From Candidatus Pantoea formicae (GTDB taxonomy: Bacteria; Pseudomonadota; Gammaproteobacteria; Enterobacterales; Enterobacteriaceae): a DNA stretch of 64,000 nucleotides. Below the pieces are notes generated by a model. It was not told the DNA's origin. It ran no database searches and saw nothing but the letters and a program-made list of their open reading frames with translations. Positions 36,020-44,455 of this stretch are shown here, one piece after another. The stretch lies in the NCBI RefSeq assembly GCF_011752625.1, contig NZ_VWXD01000018.1, positions 1-64,000 of the forward strand. Reading direction: 5' to 3'. How positions within the stretch are numbered: position 1 is the stretch's first letter; each line of letters begins with the position of its first letter. The translations under genes were made by a program, and so were the position numbers.

Positions 36020-36293
36020 GAGGCTCCCCCGTCAGCACCGTCATGCCGAACTGGCGCATCACCTCACCCACGTCTTTGTCCGTAAGCGACGCCAGCACGA
36101 TGGCCGACCGGACCTCTCCGCTGCACGCCAGTAGCGTCTGCAGCGCCGCGCGTAAAATCATCGACTCCGAATACAGCGGGAACTCGGCGGTCATGCGGCG
36201 CAGCCCGGATTTGTCGTCGTCATCCAGACGCACCTGCGCGTTGTGACGTTTTACCTTCTGCGGGGCCGTCTGCCCCCGTGCGTTGTGACTCAT
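36009..36293 (-). CDS. Small possible ribbon-helix-helix protein of the traW-traU insert
   Basis: A 94-residue protein. After a basic start (QKVKRHNAQVRLDDDDK) comes a strand-helix-helix pattern (GLRRMTAEFPLYSESMILRAALQTLL), as in MetJ/Arc-fold DNA-binding proteins of conjugative systems. The assignment is by eye. It overlaps traW by four bases and is the first gene of the insert. Confidence 0.55.
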   Translation of the reverse strand: MSHNARGQTAPQKVKRHNAQVRLDDDDKSGLRRMTAEFPLYSESMILRAALQTLLACSGEVRSAIVLASLTDKDVGEVMRQFGMTVLTGEPHAE

Positions 36294-36913
36294 TTCAGCG
36301 CCACCTCCTCCACCTTCAGCATCCTCTCCGCGCGCGTGATGCGCACCGGCGTGTGCTCAAAGCCGAATTTTGTTGTTAACGTGCCGTACTGGTCGAAGTA
36401 CACCGGCTCGTCCAGCGCGATGCTGCTGTCGTGCACGTTGCCCTTCACCAGAATGACCTTAAAGTTCTGCTGCCCGGCGAGCTGCGGCCTCAGCCACGCC
36501 ATCTGCTGCGGGTTGTCGCCGTCAATGAAGTACAGCGTCTCGCTGAAGGCGACCCTGTCCAGCGGGTTAACCTTATCGCCCGCCCGCGCGATGACGTTAC
36601 CGCGCATGTCCCGGACGGTCTCACGCACCGTGAAGGTCGGGTCATACAGGAACGTGCGGTCCGTTTTTGCCGGCGTCAGCCCGGCCACCGGTGCGGGCCT
36701 GACGGCGTGGGCTTTCACCCGCGCCCCGGCCTCACGCTGTAGCCGGTCCATTTCGCCGCTGTCCTTCATGCCCTGCAGGCGCTGGCCGATAAAGGTCAGC
36801 AGGTCAGGCTCGGCAATCGGAAACAGATGCCCGACAGTGCCGAGCTCTTTCGCCTGCGCGGGATAAACAACCGCTGTAGCGAGCAGAGCAACCGCTGTGG
36901 CGAGCCGCCTCAT
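36290..36913 (-). CDS. traW: TraW, pilus assembly protein
   Basis: A 207-residue exported protein (F TraW 210) with a signal peptide (MRRLATAVALLATAVVYPAQA). Conserved parts include KELGTVGHLFPIAEPDLL, the central RTFLYDPTF and YFIDGDNPQQMAW, and QNFKVILVKG near the C-terminus. It works in the periplasm with TrbC, TraU and TraF. The start overlaps the trbI stop. Confidence 0.95.
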   Translation of the reverse strand: MRRLATAVALLATAVVYPAQAKELGTVGHLFPIAEPDLLTFIGQRLQGMKDSGEMDRLQREAGARVKAHAVRPAPVAGLTPAKTDRTFLYDPTFTVRETVRDMRGNVIARAGDKVNPLDRVAFSETLYFIDGDNPQQMAWLRPQLAGQQNFKVILVKGNVHDSSIALDEPVYFDQYGTLTTKFGFEHTPVRITRAERMLKVEEVALK

Positions 36914-37356
36914 GGCGCCGCCTGCATCTGGCGGGCGATATCGGCCTGAATCACCGGGGTGATGTCGGTGACGCCGGCCACTACGGCCCCCTTCACCAGG
37001 ATGACGCCACCGTGTGCGGCCTGCCAGTCCGTCAGGCTCGCGTCCAGCGCCGAGCCGAAGCGCTTCGTGAGCGCCTCCAGCTTTTCCTTATCCAGCGCAG
37101 ACTGCGCCGTCTGCTGGCGGAAGGTGTCGATGGTGCCCTTCATATCAAACACCACGTAGTCCGGCTGCACCGCCTGCGCAACCAGCGCGCTGATGCCCGC
37201 GCTGAGCGTGATGACCAGCACGGCAAACGCCGTCAGCCGGACGCCACGACGGCGCAGCAGGCCGGGGGCAGCCTTCACGGTGACCCCGTCACGCACACGC
37301 TGTTCGCTCATCGTTTCACCCTCCACAGTGGATAAGGCGTGTTTGTCTTCCTGCAT
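36910..37356 (-). CDS. trbI: TrbI, inner-membrane pilus assembly/retraction protein
   Basis: A 148-residue protein (F TrbI 128). It has one membrane segment (LTAFAVLVITLSAGISALVAQA), then YVVFDMKGTIDTFRQQ and the conserved VILVKGAVVAGVTDITP. Start 37356 has AGAGGA at good spacing; an internal ATG at 37311 is possible. F TrbI affects pilus retraction. Confidence 0.9.
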   Translation of the reverse strand: MQEDKHALSTVEGETMSEQRVRDGVTVKAAPGLLRRRGVRLTAFAVLVITLSAGISALVAQAVQPDYVVFDMKGTIDTFRQQTAQSALDKEKLEALTKRFGSALDASLTDWQAAHGGVILVKGAVVAGVTDITPVIQADIARQMQAAP

Positions 37357-37370
37357 GGTTCATTCCTCTT

Positions 37371-40016
37371 TTAAGCGGGGGTCAGGCTGGCCCAGCGCTC
37401 CAGCTCCAGCATCTCGGCCTGATACATGTACGGCTCGCAGGCCAGCATGTACGCGGCCTCTTCGCTGGTTGCCCCGGCCTTCTGCGCCTCGGTCATGTAC
37501 TGGTAGTCCTCTCCCCGCGTGCTGAACATTGCGCGCGTCACCGGATCGACGAAGACGCGGTGGAACGAGCTGTTCTCGCCCGTGGAAATCATGACCGAGC
37601 TGAAGCCGGTATCTTTTGCTGGCTGGAAGCCGCGGATAACCTGCGTTTCCACTTCACTGAACTGATCCGGGTTCGAGTTGAGATAGGTCTTAAACGCCTT
37701 GGCGTCCTGCAGCAGCGTCACTTTTGTACCGGAGCAGTCCCACGCGGCGGCCGCGGCCGGCGGTGCCGCCTGGTCCCTGGTGCCGGTGAAGTCCTTGATG
37801 CCCTGCGTGATGGTGATAAACGCGCCGCGGTGACGGCGCACCGTGCGGTAGCCGGTCTCGATAAAGCGTGCGGCGTGCGGGTTTGAGCCGCTGAACAGGC
37901 GCCAGGCCTCGTCGATGATGGCCACCTTCTTAAGGCTGCGCGGCGAGTGGTACATCTTTTCCTGAATCGCCAGAATCAGCGAGTACAGGATGGCGGAGAG
38001 CAGGTGCGGCTGGTTTTCCAGACTCAGCAGCTCCAGTACGGCGAAGCGCGTATCACCGTCAAGCGTCGGATTGTCCGAGTTGAAGTAATCGCCGTTTGCT
38101 CCCCACGTGCACCAGCGATCCAGCAGCAGCACCAGTTCGTTGATGCGGTTCATGATGGTGGGCTGCTCGCCGTAGGCTTCACGCACTTCAGGAGACGTCA
38201 TGTAGTGCACCACGTCATCGATGCGCGCGGTGTTCTGCTTCGCCTCGTACGCGGCCACCACTCCCTTGAGCAGGATGGTTTCGCTGACCTTATCCAGCGG
38301 CTCGTTGGGGCTCGCCAGAACGGTAAGTAAGCCCTGAATACCCTCAGCCGATTCCCTGATGTCACGCACGTTGGCAAACGGGTTAAAGCGCAGTGTTGCA
38401 CCGTCGAGATACGAGCCGCCCGCCTGACGGCAGAAGTTCCTGTAGCTGCCCCCCATGTCGATAACCCAGCCGAAGCCCCCGGCGTTCAGCACCTGCCGCA
38501 GAATTTCCTGAATAAAGAAACTCTTGCCGGCGCCGGTAGTGCCGGTCACCGCGATGTTGAAGTTGGTGGCGCCGTTGCTTTCGCTGAACATGTCAAAGAA
38601 GGCCAGCGCGTTGCGGTAGGTTGGCAGCGGGCTGCCGGACGCCGCCATCTGGCGCTCGGCCACCACCGGCATCAGGTTCACGGCGTTAAAGCTCTTGCAG
38701 CGCAGGGTGGCGTTCATGTGCTTCATGTCGTCCCACAGCCCCTCCTGCATCAGGAACGGCAGCGACGTCAGCCAGTTCCGGAGCTGCTGGTAGCGCGGTG
38801 CGGATATCTCAAGGTCATTTTTGCGAAACACGTTAATGGCCGAGAGTTCACAGCGCTGCTGCTCGCTGTCGCTGTCGGGCGTGAACAGCGTCAGGTTGAG
38901 GTTGAAGCTGCACATGGCAATTTCGTTGCTTGCCAGTCCCATGCGCAGGTCGCGCCATTCCTCGTAAGTGCGCTGCGTGTTGGGGAACAGCTTGCCGTAG
39001 GAGGAGCTGGCCTTCTTGCCCATGTCCTGCTCTTTGCGAAACGCCTCGTTCTGGCTGCTGACCTGGTCTTCCACGCAGATGGTCCAGCTCAGCAGGAACG
39101 GACAGGGAATGCCGAGGTCCGGAAACCGCATATTCTGCAGGTTGTCGGCCGCCTGCCAGAGTGCGAACTGCTTCGGCACCTTTGTCAGCTGCATGTTCAC
39201 GATGCGCGTACTCACCACCGCCCCGTTACCGTCCGCACTGATCGCTCTGTCGCCGGGCTGGCGACCCGTTGTCAGGCGAAGGTGATCCGGGTGCACCTCC
39301 ATTTCGGTGCTGGTGTCGATGCACTGGCGGTGCAGCTCCTGCTCCGGGTTCCAGTGTTCGCTGGCGGCGCTGACCTGGCCGGGGCGATAGTTCAGCTGCT
39401 CGCGGATAACGGACAGAAACTCCGTTGGCCCCACGCGCCGCGTGTCCATGTGTGCGGCCAGCATCGAGACGCGCAGCGTTTCGCGCACCTGCGCCACCGC
39501 GTCCAGCGACTTGATGCCGCCGGTGCCGGGGTGCGCATAGACCAGGAACACGCGGTAGTTGCGCAGATAGAGCGGATATTCGCGCTCGTTGGCCAGCCCC
39601 TTCAGCGCCGATCGCTCCCAGTAGGCTTTAGTGATGGCATTCAGGCGCGGCGCCATATCGCCCTTCCACATGTCGCGGCTCAGCCCGTTCTCCAGCATGT
39701 CGCCTACGCACTTGCTGGCCACCATCAGCACCGTGACCGGCGTCTTACGCGGGAGCTTTTTGCGCAGCAGGTCGTCCAGCGCCTGCACCACCTGCTGGTT
39801 GGCACCGGCAAGCGGCGCCACTTCCATAATGAAGCCGACCGAGCGGTTGTTAATGAAGAGCTCGGACTTCTCGTCGAACTCGCGCCATGGCAGCAGGCTG
39901 GTCAGCGAGGGATAGTTAAAGCTTTCCTGCAGCTTCTGGCGGGCAAGCTTCGCGCCGCCCTCGTCGCGGCTGCTGCTGAGAATGCCGGCGAGGTGATCGA
40001 TAACGTTACTGATCAT
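37371..40016 (-). CDS. traC: TraC, VirB4-type secretion ATPase
   Basis: An 881-residue ATPase (F TraC 875). Walker A is AVTGTTGAGKSFFIQE near residue 495; Walker B is VAIIDEAWRLFSG near 710. The N-terminal TraC_F_IV region (SLLPWREFDE, NRSVGFIMEVAP) is also clear. It energises pilus assembly at the cytoplasmic face. It follows the P-loop micro-ORF with an 11-base overlap. Confidence 0.97.
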   Translation of the reverse strand: MISNVIDHLAGILSSSRDEGGAKLARQKLQESFNYPSLTSLLPWREFDEKSELFINNRSVGFIMEVAPLAGANQQVVQALDDLLRKKLPRKTPVTVLMVASKCVGDMLENGLSRDMWKGDMAPRLNAITKAYWERSALKGLANEREYPLYLRNYRVFLVYAHPGTGGIKSLDAVAQVRETLRVSMLAAHMDTRRVGPTEFLSVIREQLNYRPGQVSAASEHWNPEQELHRQCIDTSTEMEVHPDHLRLTTGRQPGDRAISADGNGAVVSTRIVNMQLTKVPKQFALWQAADNLQNMRFPDLGIPCPFLLSWTICVEDQVSSQNEAFRKEQDMGKKASSSYGKLFPNTQRTYEEWRDLRMGLASNEIAMCSFNLNLTLFTPDSDSEQQRCELSAINVFRKNDLEISAPRYQQLRNWLTSLPFLMQEGLWDDMKHMNATLRCKSFNAVNLMPVVAERQMAASGSPLPTYRNALAFFDMFSESNGATNFNIAVTGTTGAGKSFFIQEILRQVLNAGGFGWVIDMGGSYRNFCRQAGGSYLDGATLRFNPFANVRDIRESAEGIQGLLTVLASPNEPLDKVSETILLKGVVAAYEAKQNTARIDDVVHYMTSPEVREAYGEQPTIMNRINELVLLLDRWCTWGANGDYFNSDNPTLDGDTRFAVLELLSLENQPHLLSAILYSLILAIQEKMYHSPRSLKKVAIIDEAWRLFSGSNPHAARFIETGYRTVRRHRGAFITITQGIKDFTGTRDQAAPPAAAAAWDCSGTKVTLLQDAKAFKTYLNSNPDQFSEVETQVIRGFQPAKDTGFSSVMISTGENSSFHRVFVDPVTRAMFSTRGEDYQYMTEAQKAGATSEEAAYMLACEPYMYQAEMLELERWASLTPA

Positions 40017-40233
40017 GCTGACCTCCGGCGCGGCCTGTTTTCAGCGCACCCTGAATCAGGGTGTGAAGGAGCGCAGATTTTCCGGCGCCGGGCTGACTCC
40101 ATGCAACGACCTGTCCAGAAGCAGGCACATCCACTATCAGCATCCCGGGCCAGACCCGGTGATGCAGTGCGGCCGCAGACGCTACGGACGCTGGCTGCCC
40201 CTGCGCAGCGCAGAAAGTAAATCTCTTTTTCAT
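40006..40233 (-). CDS. 75-residue P-loop-like protein in traR position
   Basis: A small ORF whose ATG overlaps the traV stop (TAATGA) and whose end overlaps the traC start, so it is translationally wired between them. F has traR (zinc-finger, DksA-like) in this slot, but this protein has no CxxC. Instead it carries WSQPGAGKSALLHTLIQG, a near-Walker-A motif, after GMLIVDVPASGQVV. It looks like the first strand-loop-helix of a P-loop ATPase without the rest. Confidence 0.55.
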   Translation of the reverse strand: MKKRFTFCAAQGQPASVASAAALHHRVWPGMLIVDVPASGQVVAWSQPGAGKSALLHTLIQGALKTGRAGGQHDQ

Positions 40234-40769
40234 TATTCCCCCTCGCTGATGACGCGGAAGTCTTCATCCCAGCGTGATTTCTGCTTCACGAACTCAACCA
40301 CGGCAGGCTGATGGAAACTGTCCTGCTCGTCGACCCACGGCGCTATCCACAGGCGCTGCGTGGCGTCCGGGATGCGGCGGGCGTCCACCTGTCCCGGTCC
40401 GCTGTAGTCCCCCGGCACAACCGGTGCGGTTGTGCGAGCCGGCACCCTGGACGCGCGGAGGCTGTCGGCACTCAGCGCCTGACCGGAGACAGGCCGGGGT
40501 GTCAGTGTCGCCACGCTCACGGGGCGGTATGGGTTAACGGCGGCTTTCACGTTGCCGGGCGTCGCCAGCGCCTCAGCCGCAGGCTTTGGGCCGGCCTCCT
40601 TCTGCGCGGTCAGATCGTCCAGGCTTTTCCCTTTCGAGGCGAGTCGGCTGGCATCGGACATCGACAGGCACTGGTCGGTGGCGGTTTTATTACAGTCAAA
40701 GTCAGAGTTCATGCCGGCGCAGCCGGTGAGCGCAGCGCACAGCAGTGCGCACGCAAAAAGTTTTTGCAT
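40233..40769 (-). CDS. traV: TraV, outer-membrane core-complex lipoprotein
   Basis: A 178-residue lipoprotein (F TraV 171). The signal peptide ends in the lipobox ALTGC, followed by AGMNSDFDCNKTATDQCLSM with the two conserved cysteines. A Pro/Ala-rich middle and a C-terminal WIAPWVDEQDSFHQP follow. TraV anchors TraB-TraK in the outer membrane. AGGA precedes the ATG. Confidence 0.94.
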   Translation of the reverse strand: MQKLFACALLCAALTGCAGMNSDFDCNKTATDQCLSMSDASRLASKGKSLDDLTAQKEAGPKPAAEALATPGNVKAAVNPYRPVSVATLTPRPVSGQALSADSLRASRVPARTTAPVVPGDYSGPGQVDARRIPDATQRLWIAPWVDEQDSFHQPAVVEFVKQKSRWDEDFRVISEGE

Positions 40770-40891
40770 GGGGTGGTCCTCATTGGCGGCCGTGTCGCCG
40801 CGCTGATTAGATGAATGGAACGGTGATAATGCCGGGTACTGCGGGTGGCCCTGGTGAAGGCACAGTGATGCTTATATCGGACGGGAATAAC

Positions 40892-40981
40892 TCAGCAGAG
40901 CTGATGCAGCATCAGCGTGATACCGGCGGTGAAGCAGGCCAGTACGCTGAAAAGTGCGAGTCGCTGAAAGCTCATCTGCAT
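40892..40981 (-). CDS. 29-residue membrane peptide upstream of traV
   Basis: A 30-codon ORF (MQMSFQRLALFSVLACFTAG..., ending LHQLC) forming one membrane helix. It has an excellent GGAGG site, and its ATG overlaps the stop of the upstream 59-residue gene (ATGCAGATGA). The coupling and ribosome site argue that it is real. In F the traB-traV interval carries traP, trbD and trbG; no sequence match is claimed. Confidence 0.55.
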   Translation of the reverse strand: MQMSFQRLALFSVLACFTAGITLMLHQLC

Positions 40982-41151
40982 AAAGCCTCCTGCGCCTGGC
41001 TGTATGTGGCCAGATACTGCTGAATCGCCTCAATTTCAGTGAGCATCGCCGCCAGCTGGCAGCTGCTCGCCTGCGTCGTCCAGGCTTTCCGGTAGCGGAG
41101 CTGCAGCGCGCAGAGGCGGATGCGCTGCTCCCGTCGGGTGCGTTTATTCAT
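40972..41151 (-). CDS. Small basic protein downstream of the rfaH-like gene
   Basis: A 59-residue protein (MNKRTRREQRIRLCALQLRYRKAW...) with a very basic N-terminal helix and a second helix (LAAMLTEIEAIQQYLATYSQ). The start overlaps the stop of the RfaH-like gene (GCATGA) and its end overlaps the 29-residue membrane peptide. Function unknown; nucleic-acid binding is conceivable from charge. Confidence 0.5.
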   Translation of the reverse strand: MNKRTRREQRIRLCALQLRYRKAWTTQASSCQLAAMLTEIEAIQQYLATYSQAQEALCR

Positions 41152-41660
41152 GCTGCCGCTCCGCGCGCGGTGATGTGAAAGCGCAGGTGGCTTTCCACAG
41201 GCACGCGCACCTGCCGGTTCATCAGCGTCAGCAGCAGAACGGCGCGCTTCAAGCCGTCCGGCTCGCACCACACCGCCTCCAGCCCCTCAAAGGCACCGTC
41301 CTCAATCATCACGCGGTCACCGTCCAGCGGCGCGTCCGTGTCAAGCGGGACGCCCTCCCAGCCGGCTTCCAGCTGCGCGATGACGCGGTCAGGCACCACC
41401 GACGGCAGGCCACCAAAGCCGATGAGAGTGGAAATTCCCCGCGTGCCCTTGATGGCAGTGGTGTGCACCACCTCCGGGTCGAAGCGCACAAACAGGTAGC
41501 CCGGAAAGAGCGGCTGCGGCGTCACGCCGCGCACCCTGCCGTTGCGCAGGCGGACGCGGGAGAACACCGGCAGCAGGCAGGTGACGCCCTGTTCTGTAAG
41601 ATGCTGCTGTGCGTACTTTTCCTGCGCCCACTTCGTCTGTGCCACGTACCAGTTTTCCAT
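41148..41660 (-). CDS. RfaH/NusG-family transcription antiterminator
   Basis: A 170-residue RfaH paralogue. The NGN domain reads WYVAQTKWAQEKYAQQHL, then PLFPGYLFVRFDPEVVHTTAIKGTRGIST. These match RfaH segments such as EPLFPNYLFVEFDPEVIHTT. The KOW domain follows (PLDGDRVMIEDGAFEGLEAVW, then EPDG). RfaH suppresses pausing and Rho termination in long operons with an ops element. F transfer depends on host RfaH; this plasmid carries its own copy inside the operon, between traB and traV. I could not find an ops sequence near traA. Confidence 0.92.
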   Translation of the reverse strand: MENWYVAQTKWAQEKYAQQHLTEQGVTCLLPVFSRVRLRNGRVRGVTPQPLFPGYLFVRFDPEVVHTTAIKGTRGISTLIGFGGLPSVVPDRVIAQLEAGWEGVPLDTDAPLDGDRVMIEDGAFEGLEAVWCEPDGLKRAVLLLTLMNRQVRVPVESHLRFHITARGAAA

Positions 41661-41672
41661 CTCCCACTCCTG

Positions 41673-43073
41673 TCAGTTAATGGTGTCGCCGAGGCGCAGC
41701 TGGCTGGCCTGACGCAGAACTTCATCGGGGTTTAACACCGGGGCGCTGTTGCTGCCGCCATTGCTGACGGGCTGGTTCGCCGCGGTCTGCTGCACCACCG
41801 GCTGCGGCGCTTCTTTCTTCGCCTTCTCAGCCTCGGCGTCCTCAATGGTTTCCAGGCGGAAGCCCTGCTGGAACACCACGGTCACGGCGTTGCCGGCCCC
41901 GATATCAATCACCGGGTGGTATTGCTCGGCGCGCTTAATCCAGTACTGGCTCAGCGTGTCCGCCGCTTTGCTCGCACCGCCGCCGATACCCTGTTTAAAG
42001 ATGTCGCCCGCGCCCACTGACGCGCTGCCACCGAGTCCCACCGTCGGCGTGGCGGCGGACTTGATGCCCTCACCGAAGCCGGACAGCAGGCCGGCCGCCC
42101 CGGCGTTGGCGATGATGGCGCCGTTACGCATCACCGGCTTGCCGCGGATGCCCACCTTGCCCTGGAAGGACACGTGGCCGTCGAACGGCATGTCGATATG
42201 CTTGCCGTTCTTGAGGATGCAACTGATGTTTCTGGTGCGCACCTCTCCGCGCTCACTGGAGATATCGCCGTACATTTCCCCGGTGACGCGGCACTGGCCC
42301 ATGTTCCAGGTCTTCCCGTTGGGCATGGAGACGTCACCGAGCAGGGTAATCACCACCGGCGAGGTATTCTGCTGACCGGTCACGCTGGCGTTGGCGTCGG
42401 CACCCTCAATCATCACCGCCTCGGAGAAGGAGCCGGAGGGAATCCAGGGCAGCTTCGTCTTTTTGTCGGTGAGCGAGGCGTAGGTGAAGGTGTCGCGGCT
42501 CAGGCCGCCCGGACGCACCGTGCCGGCGCCGGGGTAGAAGCCCTGCCCCTGCGGCTGTCCCTGCGCGGGATAGAACTGTGCCCCCTGCCCCGCTGACGGA
42601 CCGCTGCCCGGGTTATTGATGCTCCACTGCGCCGGTCCGGACGGCCCGCCGGAAACCGGACCGCCAGCAGGCGGGGTGCCCGCCGGTGGCGTCACGGTCG
42701 TGCCGTTCGGCGCCCTGTTTCCCTGCGACTGCTGCGTCTGGAGCTGGGCGATGGCGTCGGCCATCGTGCTGAGCTGCTTTTTCAGCTCGTTGTTCTGGTC
42801 TCTGAGCGAGCTGGTCAGCGTGCCGAGGTCGCGCTCGAGGCCGGCGGTCTTGTTCTGCTGCTGCTGCAGCGCCGCAGTGGCCACGCCTTCAGTAAAGGAG
42901 GTGTTAATCAGCCCGCCGGTCAGGTTCGGCGCCGCCTTCGGTGCAGGGCGGTTCAGCTCCGCCTGATGGTGCGAGTAGGCCCAGATGCCGCCGCCCACCG
43001 CCAGCATGACCGCAGCGGACACGCCGGCAATCACCCACTGGCGGCGGCGCGTGGCGGTATTGATGTTGCTCAT
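41673..43073 (-). CDS. traB: TraB, VirB10-like core-complex protein
   Basis: A 466-residue protein (F TraB 475). It has an N-terminal membrane helix (VIAGVSAAVMLAVGGGIWAY), then a coiled coil (around residues 70-115) and a long Pro/Gly-rich stretch. The conserved C-terminal domain includes KLPWIPSGSFSEAVMIEGADA and TVVFQQGFRLE. It spans from inner membrane to outer membrane, joining TraV and TraK. The start overlaps the traK stop. Confidence 0.96.
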   Translation of the reverse strand: MSNINTATRRRQWVIAGVSAAVMLAVGGGIWAYSHHQAELNRPAPKAAPNLTGGLINTSFTEGVATAALQQQQNKTAGLERDLGTLTSSLRDQNNELKKQLSTMADAIAQLQTQQSQGNRAPNGTTVTPPAGTPPAGGPVSGGPSGPAQWSINNPGSGPSAGQGAQFYPAQGQPQGQGFYPGAGTVRPGGLSRDTFTYASLTDKKTKLPWIPSGSFSEAVMIEGADANASVTGQQNTSPVVITLLGDVSMPNGKTWNMGQCRVTGEMYGDISSERGEVRTRNISCILKNGKHIDMPFDGHVSFQGKVGIRGKPVMRNGAIIANAGAAGLLSGFGEGIKSAATPTVGLGGSASVGAGDIFKQGIGGGASKAADTLSQYWIKRAEQYHPVIDIGAGNAVTVVFQQGFRLETIEDAEAEKAKKEAPQPVVQQTAANQPVSNGGSNSAPVLNPDEVLRQASQLRLGDTIN

Positions 43074-43807
43074 GACCCGCCCTCCACGTCAGTGGAGAAA
43101 ATCACCCACACGAAGCCCTCGCCGTTTGCATACAGGGTACGGGTCGACAGCATCACGCCGCGCACGCCCTTCTGCCAGAACTGCTTTTCGCTGAGCGCGC
43201 GCGTGACGTAGCCGGTGTTTTTCATGCGGTAGCGCATCACCCGCAGGTGCGAGCCGGCAAGCTGGCGCTCCGGCATCAACAGTACCCCTGCGGGCGGGTT
43301 ATACGCCGGGCCGCGCGAGGCTTTCACCTCTGTGTAGTTATCCGGTACGTCGCCGTTCACGACGCTGCGGGCCACGCTCACCAGCGTTTTCTGAAAGGGC
43401 TGGCTCTCCTCCCACGCTTTCGCGTCCGGGTTGGACTTCAGCGGCACGTCTGCCGGGATCAGGTGCAGCGTGCGGCCGTTGCCGGGTTTGGGGGAAACGT
43501 CTATCGAGACGCCGACGCCCCCGGCGGTCTCCAGGAAGATGGTAAAGTCCTGCCCGGTGAGGGGCGTAATCAGCAGCGCGCCATCGGCGGTGTTGGCCTT
43601 CGTATAGGCGTTTTCGGGCCCGGTGATGCCGGTAATCAGCTCCCCGTCGATGATGATTTTATTGGGGCTGGTGTTGCTCATCTGCGCCTTGAGGTGCGCG
43701 TTGTTTTCAAACGGCGTACCGGCCGGTCCGGGCACGGCAGCCTGCGCGGCGGCAGACAGCAGCGCCAGCGCGCCGGCAACGGCGATGGCGGAAAGGGTCA
43801 TTTTCAT
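43070..43807 (-). CDS. traK: TraK, VirB9-like core-complex secretin
   Basis: A 245-residue exported protein (F TraK 242) with signal peptide MKMTLSAIAVAGALALLSAAAQ cleaved before AVPG. The conserved TGPENAYTKANTADGALLITPLTG and LRVMRYRMKNTG segments are seen in part. It forms the outer-membrane ring with TraV and TraB. Four bases separate it from traE. Confidence 0.95.
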   Translation of the reverse strand: MKMTLSAIAVAGALALLSAAAQAAVPGPAGTPFENNAHLKAQMSNTSPNKIIIDGELITGITGPENAYTKANTADGALLITPLTGQDFTIFLETAGGVGVSIDVSPKPGNGRTLHLIPADVPLKSNPDAKAWEESQPFQKTLVSVARSVVNGDVPDNYTEVKASRGPAYNPPAGVLLMPERQLAGSHLRVMRYRMKNTGYVTRALSEKQFWQKGVRGVMLSTRTLYANGEGFVWVIFSTDVEGGS

Positions 43808-43811
43808 GGGT

Positions 43812-44411
43812 TCAGTCCTGTTGCGGGCGGCGTTCAGGTTGGGTCCAGGGCACCTCTGGGAAGGCCGTCAGGCGGATAAGGCCGTCCACGTAGTGCACGC
43901 TGAGCCGGTAGGCTTTATGCGCATCCGGAAGCGAAGTCTTCAGGTTGCCGTTGATAGTGCTGGCGCTCAGCGTGCCCTGTGCGATGACGTCGCCGGTGGT
44001 GGTGTCGGTCATTTCATCATCGATGCGGAACACGGAGGAGACGCCGTTCTTTTTGATGTACTCGGCTTCGGCGGCAAGCTGCTTTTTCATGTCGTCACGG
44101 TTTTCCGCAGGAACGAAGCGCAGCAGGGCGGCGTGCTGGCTGTCCACGGTTTCCGGTGTGACGGAGAGGCGGAGGTTAATGAAAGAGCGCACCAGCATGC
44201 CGTTTAAGGCCGCGTCTCCGGAGGCGGAATCGGAGGTAAACGGGCGGTCAAACATCATTGGAATGGTCTGCGTCCTCTGCGTTTTCCAGAAATGCCACGC
44301 CAGCGCGCCGGTGACGACGTTGCCGGCGGCGAGAATAAACACGAGCAGCGAAAGCGCGCACAGGGCCAGAATAATTACCCGGTTGCGCCCCTCCCGGACC
44401 TGATACTTCAT
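43812..44411 (-). CDS. traE: TraE, VirB5/VirB8-position pilus assembly protein
   Basis: A 199-residue protein (F TraE 188) with one N-terminal membrane helix (VIILALCALSLLVFILAAGNVVTG). Conserved parts are TIPMMFDRPF and SFINLRLSVTPETVDSQHAALLRFV in outline. Gene order traA-traL-traE-traK is as in F. Confidence 0.95.
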   Translation of the reverse strand: MKYQVREGRNRVIILALCALSLLVFILAAGNVVTGALAWHFWKTQRTQTIPMMFDRPFTSDSASGDAALNGMLVRSFINLRLSVTPETVDSQHAALLRFVPAENRDDMKKQLAAEAEYIKKNGVSSVFRIDDEMTDTTTGDVIAQGTLSASTINGNLKTSLPDAHKAYRLSVHYVDGLIRLTAFPEVPWTQPERRPQQD

Positions 44412-44455
44412 AGCGTTATCCTTTTAATAAGCGCCGCCCGGAGGCGGCGCGCGGG

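Noticed and set aside
40744..40772. GCAAAAAGTTTTTGC palindrome shared with 49391-49431 as a regulatory repeat
   Set aside because: Here it is the start of the traV signal-peptide coding sequence, so the match is probably chance.
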